Source of the DNA: Bradyrhizobium erythrophlei
GTDB taxonomy: Bacteria; Pseudomonadota; Alphaproteobacteria; Rhizobiales; Xanthobacteraceae
Length of the DNA: 64,000 nt
Assembly (NCBI GenBank): GCA_900129675.1
Contig: FSRD01000001.1
Location: forward strand, 3,585,501 to 3,649,500
Reading direction: 5' to 3'
Part shown: piece by piece, positions 1-8,138 of the stretch
Layout of the letters: each line of letters starts with the position of its first letter
Numbering within the stretch: position 1 is the stretch's first letter
The notes under the pieces: model-generated
The model's database searches: none
Told to the model about the DNA's origin: nothing
The model's input: only the letters and a program-made list of their open reading frames with translations
Position numbers and translations under genes: made by a program

Positions 1-1
1 C

Positions 2-1069
2 GGAATCGACCAGGTGTTGGCGCATCCCTGCAGCCCCGAAATTTACGAAGATTACGAACGATCGGCGGAGGGTTATGTGCTGCTCGCCGAGCAGGCGAAC
101 GGGCCCATTCCGCGGCGCAACGGGTCGTCCTACGTTTGGGGCGCTGCACTGGGCCAGTTGGAGCGCATGCAGCCGGACGCGCGGATCATCAATCTCGAAA
201 CGGCTGTGACCCGCAGCCACGACCGCGTGAACAAGGGCATCAACTACCGCGTGAGCCCCGAGAATGCAGAATGTCTCGCGGCGGCCAAGATCAACTGCTG
301 TGTATTGGCCAACAACCATGTGCTCGATTGGGGCCGCGCCGGCTTGCTTGAGACGCTGACGACCCTGCAGAAACTCAACGTCAAGGCGACGGGCGCAGGA
401 CGCAACGATCACGAAGCGCGTGCACCCGCAGTGCTTAACGTTGGCAAAGCCCGGCTCTTGATCTTTTCGTTTGGATCGACATCGAGCGGCATCCCGCTCG
501 AGTGGGCTGCGACACCCGACGCTCCAGGTGTCAACTTGCTGCCTGACCTGTGCGAGGCGAGCGCGTTGGAGGTCGCTGACCGGGTCATGTCGCTCAGGCG
601 GCCGGGCGATCTCATCGTCGTTTCGATCCATTGGGGATCCAATTGGGGATATCACATCCCGGACGAGCAGAAGATTTTGGCCCGGGCCCTCATCGACCAG
701 GCAGGCGTGTCGATCGTTCACGGCCATTCTTCGCATCATCCGAGAGCGATCGAAATCTATCGAGACCGCCTCATTCTCTATGGCTGCGGTGATTTTCTGA
801 ACGACTATGAAGGGATCCATGGTTACGAGCGCTACCGGGACGACCTGGCCTTGATGTATTTCGCCGACCTGGATCCGACCAACGGAAGCCTCCATGCGCT
901 CAAACTGGTTCCCCTGCAGATCAAGAACTTTCGTCTCTCCATTCCATCGTGGCGGGACATCGAATGGATTCAGCAGACATTGGGTGGGAGATGTCAGCAG
1001 TTCGGAACAAGGGTCATTCCTGATTCCGAACGGCAGCTTGTAGTTATCGGGCCTGGGGCAGGGACCTAA
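2..1069 (+). CDS. CapA family protein (PGA_cap metallophosphatase-like), 5'-truncated by window
   Basis: The reading frame is open from base 2, and the first residues GIDQVLAHP are the internal GRGIDQ... stretch that in this family follows an LTGD start, so the gene begins left of the window. A GTG at 14 is only an internal codon. Family landmarks are the NLETA segment, the ANNHVLDWG motif (Asn-Asn-His), SIHWGSNWG, HGHSSHHP and YGCGDFLNDYEG, which in CapA/PgsA-type proteins make up a calcineurin-like metal centre. Family members are linked to poly-gamma-glutamate or capsule synthesis, but in soil alphaproteobacteria they are usually stand-alone genes of unproven substrate. No capsule genes lie to its right. 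Confidence 0.85.
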   Translation, partial: GIDQVLAHPCSPEIYEDYERSAEGYVLLAEQANGPIPRRNGSSYVWGAALGQLERMQPDARIINLETAVTRSHDRVNKGINYRVSPENAECLAAAKINCCVLANNHVLDWGRAGLLETLTTLQKLNVKATGAGRNDHEARAPAVLNVGKARLLIFSFGSTSSGIPLEWAATPDAPGVNLLPDLCEASALEVADRVMSLRRPGDLIVVSIHWGSNWGYHIPDEQKILARALIDQAGVSIVHGHSSHHPRAIEIYRDRLILYGCGDFLNDYEGIHGYERYRDDLALMYFADLDPTNGSLHALKLVPLQIKNFRLSIPSWRDIEWIQQTLGGRCQQFGTRVIPDSERQLVVIGPGAGT

Positions 1070-1296
1070 CTCTGGTCACAATACCTCCCGTTGACCGCTC
1101 TTGGCGCGAAGCGGCCGTTCGGGGAGCAATCCTTGGATCCGCTGCTGAGGGCAAAACGATCGGTGCCAAACGCGGGTCACGAGGCGCCCTTGAGCTCTGG
1201 CCCACGATTGAGCAGGGCACAAACTGGCCCCTCAACCTTGTCCCCGTTTACAATTTTCTAAGCGGACAAATCCAAGCTTCGCTCCCGACAGTCCTC

Positions 1297-1917
1297 TTGT
1301 TCGATGCTGATCCCATTGCGGAAGGCGTCGTGCCAAGCCTCGCCCGGCCTGGCGGTAATCTCGCCGGAGTAATGATCTCGACCGGCGGAGAATTAATCGG
1401 GAAACGACTTCAGTTGCTCAAGGAACTGGCTCCCGCGGCCGCGCGGGTGGCCTGCATCGCAAGCAGTCAGGTCTGGGAGTCGTACAGCAGTAGCGCCGCT
1501 GATGCCGAGATTCCCCCGGTTTTTGCGCCGGTGAACCGCTCGGAGCAATTCGATGAAGCGTTCGCCACCATTCTGCGCGAGCGCGCAGACGCGCTGGTCA
1601 CGGAGGGCAGTCCGATCATCTATGTGCAGCGGGGCCGCATCGTGACGTTTGCGGTAGAGCACCGGCTGCCTTTGGCCGCCAACAATCGCGAGTTGGTCGA
1701 GGAGGGTGCGCTGATGTCCTACGGCATAAGCGCAGCCGGCTTATTCAGCGAATTGGCGGTTTATGTGGATCGAATTCTCAAGGGCGAGAGCCCGTCCGAC
1801 CTTCCCATACAGCGGCCGACCAGGTTCGAGTTGGTTATCAACGCCAGAACGGCCAAAGCGCTCGGCCTCACGCCGCCGCCAACGCTGGTCGCGATCGCCG
1901 ACGAGGTTATCGAATAA
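1297..1917 (+). pseudogene. N-terminally truncated ABC transporter substrate-binding protein (ABC_sub_bind/COG2984 type)
   Basis: The 206-residue product matches the C-terminal two thirds of the TrpX-like ABC_sub_bind family: LARPGGN followed by GKRLQLLKELAP, then RIVTFAVEHRLPLAANNRELVEEGALMSYG and a closing KALGLTPPPTLVAIADEVIE, all typical of it. The twin-arginine or Sec signal, the ENVAIEYRWA region and the first lobe are missing. The frame is open upstream to 1024, but that stretch does not resemble the family N-terminus, and the only start is a TTG at 1297. I read it as a 5'-deleted relic that could not be exported. It sits left of an IS-bearing stretch. Confidence 0.7.
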
Positions 1918-2225
1918 CATGCAGATAGTTGCAGCGCATGAGTCCGCGTTTGGCACGAACCGGACCAACCGGGCCGGTCTGGCGATGTCCGTTCATAGCA
2001 GTTGACCGGAAGTGGCTGGCAGAGGGCCAAGACGACGCTTTTGACCCAACCCGGACATGTCGCGATCGGTTTAGCGCAGCAGTTTAGTAGTTCGACACGG
2101 CTGCAATTCCTTGCGCGATCGGAATCTGCTGTCGCGTTCGTGGGACTGGGCGACCTGGCCAGGTGCTAAATCCAAAACTGGAGTTTCCGGCCTGGCGTGG
2201 CCCAAAAAACGGGAGGCCGGTCAAC
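1918..2225. other. Intergenic, no gene seen
   Basis: No supported gene. The bases just after the truncated ABC_sub_bind gene (about 1920-2080) resemble the trailing sequence that often follows this gene family in Bradyrhizobium; that is recollection, not a search result. The right end runs into the target duplication of the ISAs1 element. Confidence 0.4.
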
Positions 2226-2235
2226 CTGGAAGACC

Positions 2236-3489
2236 CAGGGGAATCGGGTGAAGGATTTCATGCGGCGATGAGGCTGGCGAGATACTCGTCGTCCCATCCT
2301 GCGGTTTTGCGCCGGAGGCGGATGGAATCCTTGCCTGGGGCCTTTCGGGTGAGATTGTAGGCGATGTGCCGGCAGGTTGCGAAGTTGGCTGGGGCGTTGT
2401 CTGTTCTGACGCGGCATTCGTCGTCGCGAAAGACCATGTCCATGATCCAGTGCAAGGAGTTCTCGATGGCCCAGTGCGCGCGGATCATCGGGCCGACCGC
2501 GGTGGCCGGCATCACCAGCGAGGTGATGTAGAAGCGCGTCTCGTCGGTGATCTTGCCGTTGATTTCGCGCCGGCTTTCGACCACGACAACCGCGTTCAGG
2601 CCCGGCCATTGGTGGCGCGCCTGCAGCCAGTCGACATCGTGGATCACCGTGTAGTTTCGGGTCTCGATACGGCCGTGATCCGCATCGACCGTTTCGTGCG
2701 TGCTGATCGTGGCATCCCTGTATTTCAAGGCTTTCTGCTCATCGACGAAAACCTCGACATCCTCGCGCAGGGTTCCCTGATTGCCCTTCAGCGCGACAAT
2801 GTAATCGGCCTTTTTCTCGACGATTTTGGTGGCGATGTCGCGTTGGCAGCCCATCGCATCGATCGTCACAACTGCGCCCTCGATCGACATCATGTCGAGC
2901 AGCGCCGGGATGGCGACGATCTCGTTCGACTTCTCGTTCACCTTCACCTGGCCCAGAACGATGCGTTGCCGCGCGGCGAAGGCAGAGACCATGTGGATCG
3001 CCTCTTTCGAGCCCTTGGTCTGATACGAGCGCCGCGACGTCTTGCCATCGATCGCGATGACCTCGGCGGGTGTGTTCGTCAGCGCCGCCACCCAAGCCAC
3101 GAAGCAAAGCTGGAAGGCGCGGGCGTCGAGCGTGGCAAAGATATCGCCGAGATGATCATGCGAGGGTGTGCCGTTCACATAGGGCCGAAACCGCCGCAGC
3201 AGCTCGATCTTCCGCTCGCCAAATCGCGCGATGTCGGTGAACGCCTCCGCCCCCGCAAGAACCGCCAGAAGAATCAGGAGCAGCACTTCCGGGAGCGGAT
3301 AATCCACTTTGCCGGCCTGACGATGATCCGGCAACCCGCTGAAATGGTGAAGAAAACTCGTCGTCTCCGAAACCTCTGCAAACGGTGTCCCCTCGGTATC
3401 CATCATCGTCCCCCTCCTGCGGCGCACTGGACGACAACAGATTCAGCACTTCAGCCTTTTGTCACGGATATCTTCACCCGATTGCCCTG
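2236..3489 (-). mobile_element. Complete ISAs1-family insertion sequence
   Basis: The element is 1,254 bp. Its left end reads CAGGGGAATCGGGTGAAG (2236-2253) and its right end, read inward on the minus strand, CAGGGCAATCGGGTGAAG (3489-3472), so the terminal inverted repeats differ at one of 18 bases. The flanking 10-mers are identical: CTGGAAGACC at 2226-2235 and at 3490-3499, a perfect target-site duplication of the 8-10 bp length known for ISAs1. One intact transposase gene fills the interior. Intact ends, duplication and gene indicate a recent, possibly still active insertion. Confidence 0.93.
2258..3406 (-). CDS. ISAs1 family transposase
   Basis: The protein has 382 residues from the ATG at 3406, which has AGGAGGGGG just upstream; an ATG at 3427 in the same frame is less likely. 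Family marks in order: the N-terminal DUF4372-like segment FSGLPDHRQAGKVDYPL, LAGAEAFTDIARFG, then the DDE transposase domain with IAIDGKTSRRSY (first Asp), VTIDAMGCQRDIA (second Asp) and a C-terminal HWAIENSLHWIMDMVFRDDE block carrying the Glu. This is the usual ISAs1 length with no frameshift, so it is probably functional. The opposite strand has a long open frame that is only a shadow. Confidence 0.95.
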   Translation of the reverse strand: MMDTEGTPFAEVSETTSFLHHFSGLPDHRQAGKVDYPLPEVLLLILLAVLAGAEAFTDIARFGERKIELLRRFRPYVNGTPSHDHLGDIFATLDARAFQLCFVAWVAALTNTPAEVIAIDGKTSRRSYQTKGSKEAIHMVSAFAARQRIVLGQVKVNEKSNEIVAIPALLDMMSIEGAVVTIDAMGCQRDIATKIVEKKADYIVALKGNQGTLREDVEVFVDEQKALKYRDATISTHETVDADHGRIETRNYTVIHDVDWLQARHQWPGLNAVVVVESRREINGKITDETRFYITSLVMPATAVGPMIRAHWAIENSLHWIMDMVFRDDECRVRTDNAPANFATCRHIAYNLTRKAPGKDSIRLRRKTAGWDDEYLASLIAA

Positions 3490-3622
3490 CTGGAAGACCA
3501 TTCCCAACTTGCTTTTGCCGGGGCGCTCAACCTATTCTTGGGCGCTTGGCCTCGACCGCGTCGGGCGGGGCTTTGTGGCTACACAGAGAGCCGGTAAAAA
3601 AGAACGCGAAGGAGGAAACGCT

Positions 3623-4489
3623 ATGACGACGAAGCATGTTGTCGTGAGTCTAGCTATCGCGCTCAGCCTTGCGGCGGGCGCCGCTGCTCCGGCCGCGGCA
3701 CAGGAAGGCCCGAAACTTTATGTCTTCACATCCGGCTCGTTGGGGGGGTTCCCGAAGGCCGCCCTGCAGATGGGCGGGCAAGGCAACATCGACTGGGCAC
3801 CGGTGAGCTTCTATGTGCTCAAACATCCCAAGGGCAATGTCATTATCGACACCGGAAACAACGACAAGACGATAACCGACGCCGAGGGATGGTGGGGACC
3901 GCTCGCCAAGGGCTTCGGGCTCAAGATGACCAAGGATGACGCGATCCCTGCGCAGCTGGCAAAGATTGGCCTCAAGACCGACGACATTAAGTACGTGGTG
4001 GCCGGTCACTTGCACCTCGACCACGGCGGCAATATCAGCCAGTTCCCGAATTCGACCCTCGTCGTCCAGGACGACGAGCTGAAGGCTGCCTGGTGGCCGG
4101 ATGTAGGCTTTTCCCTGTATTACATTCCGGGCGATTTCGCCGACACGAAGAAAATGAACATCATCCGTCTCAATGGCGACCTGGATCTGTTCGACGACGG
4201 CTCGGTGCGCATCATGCGTGCTCCCGGTCATACCCCTGGCAGCCAGTTTGTGACCGTGAAGCTGCCTAAGACCGGCTCCGTAATCCTCACGAGCGACGTT
4301 GTTTATCTCAAGGAAAATCTCGACAAGAACCTCATCCCACCGATTCCAGGCACGGTGAATCCGGGCGACGCCTATCGCAGCTATCAGCGCATTCGGTTGG
4401 TGCGCGACGCCAACAACGCGCAGATTTTCTATGGACACGATCCAGAGGTCTTCAAGGCGACGAAGCACGCGCCCGACTTTTACGATTGA
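3623..4489 (+). CDS. Secreted MBL-fold metallo-hydrolase (AHL lactonase-like family)
   Basis: The 288-residue product begins at the ATG at 3623, which has GGAGGAAACGCT upstream. Residues 1-27 form a Sec signal peptide ending AAPAAAQ, so the enzyme is periplasmic or secreted. The metal motif HLHLDHGG gives His129, His131, Asp133 and His134, with a further ligand His203 in APGHTPGS and a late YGHDPE motif. The arrangement is that of the N-acyl-homoserine lactonase group, which opens lactone rings, but many relatives are lactonases of other substrates, and most quorum-quenching lactonases are cytoplasmic. A 118-bp gap with a strong hairpin separates it from the ABC operon. Confidence 0.8.
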   Translation: MTTKHVVVSLAIALSLAAGAAAPAAAQEGPKLYVFTSGSLGGFPKAALQMGGQGNIDWAPVSFYVLKHPKGNVIIDTGNNDKTITDAEGWWGPLAKGFGLKMTKDDAIPAQLAKIGLKTDDIKYVVAGHLHLDHGGNISQFPNSTLVVQDDELKAAWWPDVGFSLYYIPGDFADTKKMNIIRLNGDLDLFDDGSVRIMRAPGHTPGSQFVTVKLPKTGSVILTSDVVYLKENLDKNLIPPIPGTVNPGDAYRSYQRIRLVRDANNAQIFYGHDPEVFKATKHAPDFYD

Positions 4490-4500
4490 GACTAAACGCA

Positions 4501-4525
4501 GCGGGCGCTCCTTCGGAGCGTCCGC
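4501..4525 (+). terminator. Strong intergenic hairpin (terminator or attenuator-like)
   Basis: An 11-bp stem (GCGGGCGCTCC paired with GGAGCGTCCGC, one G-T pair) closes a TTC loop. It starts 12 bases after the MBL stop codon. No T-run follows, so intrinsic termination is uncertain; it may stabilise the upstream message or act with Rho. Confidence 0.45.
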
Positions 4526-4607
4526 AGCGGACCTCCAGGCGAGCCCGCCGAGGCGACGTAGCCGCAAGTTTGTCTGCGGGGCAGGTGCTGCTTTTTCGAG
4601 ACGCTGC

Positions 4608-5363
4608 ATGATGATCTCGTCAATCGACGCGGCGCCGCCGGACGATGCGCCGGCCCGAGCGACGGACGCTCCGGCGATCTCGGCTGTCAGCGTAAGCAAA
4701 CGCTACGGCTCGGTCACGGCGCTCGACCGACTCACGCTCGACATCCGCTGCGGCGAGGTGTTCGGCCTCTTGGGGCCGAACGGCTCCGGCAAGACCACTT
4801 TCATGCGGTTGCTCGCGGGCTATCTGCTGCCTTCTGCAGGGCGGCTCACGGTAGCAGGCCTCGACACCGTGTGCGATTCGCTCGCGGTGCGACGGCGTAT
4901 CGGCTATGTGCCCGAATCGGCGCCGCTCTACCGGCAGATGCGCGTCGGCGAATTCCTCGCATTCATGGCGCGGCTTCGCGGGCTGCCCGAACGGGCGGTC
5001 GCTGCCGCCGTGGAGCGGGTCGTCGACCAGCTCGCGTTGGGCGCTGTCGTGGATAAGCCGACGCGGGCCCTGTCGCGCGGCTATCGCCAGCGAGCTGCCC
5101 TCGCCCAGGCGCTGATCCACGATCCCGACATCCTCATCCTTGACGAGCCGACCAACGGGCTCGATCCACGCCAGATCATCGAAATGAGGGAGCTGATCCG
5201 CTCGTTTGCCGGGCGCCACACAGTACTCATGAGTTCACATATCCTCAGCGAGGTGGAGAAGACCTCCGACCGGGTGGCGGTTCTGCTCAACGGCCGGTTG
5301 CTCGGCGTTCGGGCGATGGCCGACACCCCGGATCTCGAAGGCTGGTTTTTGTCACTGACATGA
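4608..5363 (+). CDS. ABC transporter ATP-binding protein (GldA/CcmA-like)
   Basis: The protein has 251 residues from the ATG at 4608 (a second ATG follows at 4611). It carries Walker A GPNGSGKT (56-63), a Q-loop region, a signature-like LSRGYRQR, Walker B ILILDEPTNGLD with Asp179-Glu180, and a switch histidine in LMSSHILSEVE. The LSRGY form and the DEPTNGLDP run place it with ABC-2 type exporters and the gliding-motility GldA group. It should supply the ATPase for the GldF-like permease encoded 4 bp into its end. The C-terminus is shorter than usual, ending with a single short tail after the H-loop. Confidence 0.9.
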   Translation: MMISSIDAAPPDDAPARATDAPAISAVSVSKRYGSVTALDRLTLDIRCGEVFGLLGPNGSGKTTFMRLLAGYLLPSAGRLTVAGLDTVCDSLAVRRRIGYVPESAPLYRQMRVGEFLAFMARLRGLPERAVAAAVERVVDQLALGAVVDKPTRALSRGYRQRAALAQALIHDPDILILDEPTNGLDPRQIIEMRELIRSFAGRHTVLMSSHILSEVEKTSDRVAVLLNGRLLGVRAMADTPDLEGWFLSLT

Positions 5364-6061
5364 GAACGCTGCGCATCCTCTTTGCCAAGGAGCTCAACGC
5401 GACACTGACGTCGCCGATAGGCTACACGGTTGCGGCCGTGTTCCTGCTTGTGCTTGGCTATACGTTCAGCCTGACGCTATTCGTCACCAAGGTCGCGAAC
5501 CTCCAATACATCTTTCACCAAATGTATGTGTTGTCGATCCTGCTGGTGCCCGTACTGACTATGCGCACCTTCGCCGAGGAGCGGCGATCGGAGACGCTCG
5601 AACTGCTGCTCACCACGCCGGTTCGGGAACTCTCGGTCGTGCTGGCAAAATATGCCGCTACGCTGACGCTCGTGATCGGAATTTTCGCGCTGACGCTCGT
5701 CTACGCTGTCATCCTCGACCGCTACGGCGAGCCGGACTGGGGACCGATCTACGCAGGCTATCTGGCGCTGGCGCTGCATGCCTCGCTCCTGGTCGCGGTC
5801 GGCCTCCTCATGTCGAGCATCACCGAGAGCCAGGTCGTCGCCGCGGCGTTGTCGATCGGCGCATTCTTGATGCTTTGGTTCGCCGATTCGGTGTCCTATC
5901 TTCTGCCGCCACCCTTCGACACCTTTGCGATAAACCTCTCCCTGATCGGCCACTTCAAACCGATGGTCAGCGGCTCGGTGTTCCTGTCGGACATCGGCTA
6001 TTTTGTCACCGCGAGCATGCTGGCGCTTTTCCTCACCGCTTGGGGGCTTGCGCAGCGATGA
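5360..6061 (+). CDS. ABC-2 type permease (GldF-like)
   Basis: The 233-residue product overlaps the ATPase gene by 4 bp (ATGA), a sign of translational coupling. About six hydrophobic segments are visible, starting with IGYTVAAVFLLVLGYTFSLTLF; the cytoplasmic MRTFAEERRSETLELLLTTPVRELSVVLAKY block is the coupling motif of ABC-2 exporters. It matches GldF in size and layout. It presumably forms the membrane channel with the GldA-like ATPase and the following GldG-like protein. Many bacteria that do not glide carry such sets, so the name implies no motility. Confidence 0.88.
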   Translation: MRTLRILFAKELNATLTSPIGYTVAAVFLLVLGYTFSLTLFVTKVANLQYIFHQMYVLSILLVPVLTMRTFAEERRSETLELLLTTPVRELSVVLAKYAATLTLVIGIFALTLVYAVILDRYGEPDWGPIYAGYLALALHASLLVAVGLLMSSITESQVVAAALSIGAFLMLWFADSVSYLLPPPFDTFAINLSLIGHFKPMVSGSVFLSDIGYFVTASMLALFLTAWGLAQR

Positions 6062-7620
6062 TCGACCAGCAGGGTTTCAACGACCTGCCGGTCGAGGACA
6101 GCAGCTTTCTTCGCCTCCTCCTGCAGCCGCTGCAATCGCTTGATTGGATTAATCTCGGCTGGTCTGCCGGAGTCGTCTTCGCGCTGGCGGTGCTCTTTGC
6201 GGCCGGGCTCAAAGTGCCGGTGAGACTGGCGTTCGCAAGCCGCATCGCCTCTGCCACGCTGGTTGTCGCCGCAGCCCTGACGGTCGCGATCCTCGCCAAT
6301 GTGGCGCTCTTCCGCCACGACGCGCACCTCGACCTCACTCATGAAAAAGCCTTCACGCCGTCGGCAGAGGCGCGCGAGGTCGTGCGCGGGCTCAGCGAAC
6401 AGGTCGACATAGCCTATTTCTACCAGAAGCAGAACCTGGCCGCACAGGCACTTGGCGCCATGCTGCGGCAACTCGAGCGACAGAACGCGAATTTCCGCGT
6501 GCAGCTGATTGACGCCGACCAGAATCCGGCAATGGCCAGCAGCCTGGGCGTACGAACCTACAATTCCGCCGTGCTGCGCCTCGGTGAGCGCCGCGTCGAA
6601 ATGATCACCACTGACGATCGCGAGATCGCGCTCGGCGTGTTGCGACTGCTGCGGAGACGCCAGGTCGTGATCTGTTTTGTGGCGGGTCACGGCGAATACG
6701 ACATCGACAATTTCGAGTTTCACACCCATTTCGAAGGCGCCCACAACCACAGCCACGACGTCTCCGGCACGGGTGTTGTGCAGATGGAGCAGCACGGTCT
6801 CGGCCGCCTGAGACGCGCCATCGAGAAGCTGGGCCTGATCGCCCGCAAGGTCTCCTTCGCCACCGGGCAGCCGATCGGGGATGATTGCGCCGTGATTGTC
6901 GAAGCAAATCCGCGGACCCGCTACAGCCCCGGCGAAACCGACGTGCTGCGCCGCTATCTGGAGCGCGGCGGCTCTGCGATGTTCTTGATCGAGCCGGACT
7001 ACACGCTCGACGAGAGCATCGTGGCCCTGCTTGCCAGCGCCGGCATCGTGGTGCGCGACGGCGTGATCGTCGACCCGACGGAGCACTATTTCACCGACGA
7101 GCAGATGATCGCCGTGGCGCGCTACGGGCCCCATCCTGCCACGCGGGGACTGGCACTCTCGTTCTATCCCGGAGCGCGTCCGCTGGAGGTCTTGCCCGCG
7201 GCGGGCGTACAGGTGACGCCGCTCGCCAGCAGCAGCGCCGACAGCTACGTCATGGCAAATCGCCTGGAGGACCAATGGAAGGCTAAGTCCGGGCCGCGCG
7301 CATCGCAGATCATCGTTCTCGCCGCCGAGGGACGATTGAGCGAATCGGCGGCAACGACGTTCCGCATGATTGTCGCGGGCGACGCCGATTTCGCCTCCAA
7401 TTCCTTTTTTCCCTATCTGGCCAACTCTGACGCCGTGCTGGCCGAACTCGCGTGGCTCACGCATGAGGAAAGGGCACCGGCGATGAAACCGCCCGTCGAA
7501 GTGCTTCCCACGGTCTCGCTCACCGGCGAACAGATGCGCAGCATCTTCTTCATCACGGTCCTGCTGATGCCCGGACTGATCGCGCTCGCCGGCAGCGCGA
7601 TGTGGTGGTGGCGACGATGA
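6058..7620 (+). CDS. GldG-family ABC-associated membrane protein with His-rich insert
   Basis: The 520-residue protein starts at the ATG at 6058, overlapping the permease stop. Two N-terminal hydrophobic segments lead into a large extracytoplasmic domain of the GldG/ABC_transp_aux type: HLDLTHEKAFTPSAEAREVVRGL, then YFYQKQN and the VVICFVAGHGEYDI block; a C-terminal helix (IFFITVLLMPGLIALAG) ends in WWWRR. Unusual is a histidine cluster at 221-234, FHTHFEGAHNHSHD, with five histidines in 13 residues, which could bind a metal. The protein is the probable substrate-contacting subunit of the ABC system; the substrate is unknown. Confidence 0.82.
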   Translation: MIDQQGFNDLPVEDSSFLRLLLQPLQSLDWINLGWSAGVVFALAVLFAAGLKVPVRLAFASRIASATLVVAAALTVAILANVALFRHDAHLDLTHEKAFTPSAEAREVVRGLSEQVDIAYFYQKQNLAAQALGAMLRQLERQNANFRVQLIDADQNPAMASSLGVRTYNSAVLRLGERRVEMITTDDREIALGVLRLLRRRQVVICFVAGHGEYDIDNFEFHTHFEGAHNHSHDVSGTGVVQMEQHGLGRLRRAIEKLGLIARKVSFATGQPIGDDCAVIVEANPRTRYSPGETDVLRRYLERGGSAMFLIEPDYTLDESIVALLASAGIVVRDGVIVDPTEHYFTDEQMIAVARYGPHPATRGLALSFYPGARPLEVLPAAGVQVTPLASSSADSYVMANRLEDQWKAKSGPRASQIIVLAAEGRLSESAATTFRMIVAGDADFASNSFFPYLANSDAVLAELAWLTHEERAPAMKPPVEVLPTVSLTGEQMRSIFFITVLLMPGLIALAGSAMWWWRR

Positions 7621-8138
7621 ACAGGCTGGCCTGGGCAGCTGCCGCGCTCGGCGCCACGGCCTTCCTCGTGACACTCGCGTTTACCGGCGGTCGCGGCGGC
7701 CCGGGGCTTGAGCCGTTCGTACCGAAGGGACTGATGACGATCCCGATCGAGGACGTGCGGGAGATCGATGTCGCCGCCCCGCGCGGCCATTGGCACTTCG
7801 TGCGCACACAGGACGGCTGGCGCGCGACGCAGGGGACAGCCACCGCAGGTTTCGAGGCGCGCCTCGACAGCGCGCTCAAGCTCCTGCGCAATTCGGGTCC
7901 GGACCGCGTCCTGACCGAGGCGGAAGTCGCTCGGGCCGGCGCGGCGCAGTTCGGCCTCGCGCCGCCGCGGCTGCGCATTATTGTCAGCGGGCCCGACGCT
8001 TCGGTTTTCGCCATTTCGTTCGGCGTCACCAATCCGATGGGTCTGTCGCAGTATGCGAGGCTTGACGGTAGTTCGGAGATCGCGCTGCTGCCGGCCTTCG
8101 TGGCCGAAGAATGGGAGCGGACAGGAGGAACGCCGTGA
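7617..8138 (+). CDS. DUF4340-like membrane-anchored protein of the ABC operon
   Basis: The protein has 173 residues from the ATG at 7617, overlapping the previous stop by 4 bp. An N-terminal hydrophobic anchor (LAWAAAALGATAFLVTLAF) is followed by a periplasmic domain with IEDVREIDVAAPRGHWHFVRTQDGWRAT and a later FGLAPPRLRIIV segment, the layout of DUF4340 proteins that accompany GldG genes. DUF4340 is usually longer, so this is a short version. It probably assembles with the GldG-like subunit at the outer face of the membrane. No catalytic motif is visible. Confidence 0.7.
   Translation: MNRLAWAAAALGATAFLVTLAFTGGRGGPGLEPFVPKGLMTIPIEDVREIDVAAPRGHWHFVRTQDGWRATQGTATAGFEARLDSALKLLRNSGPDRVLTEAEVARAGAAQFGLAPPRLRIIVSGPDASVFAISFGVTNPMGLSQYARLDGSSEIALLPAFVAEEWERTGGTP

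Noticed and set aside
2366..3622. Long plus-strand open frame preceding and in frame with the MBL gene
   Set aside because: It is antisense to the ISAs1 transposase and has no family sequence; the real start is the ATG at 3623 with a signal peptide and ribosome site.
5998..7674. 558-codon minus-strand open frame opposite gldG
   Set aside because: High-GC shadow: rich in His/Arg/Gln with no domain, fully opposite a well-supported gene.
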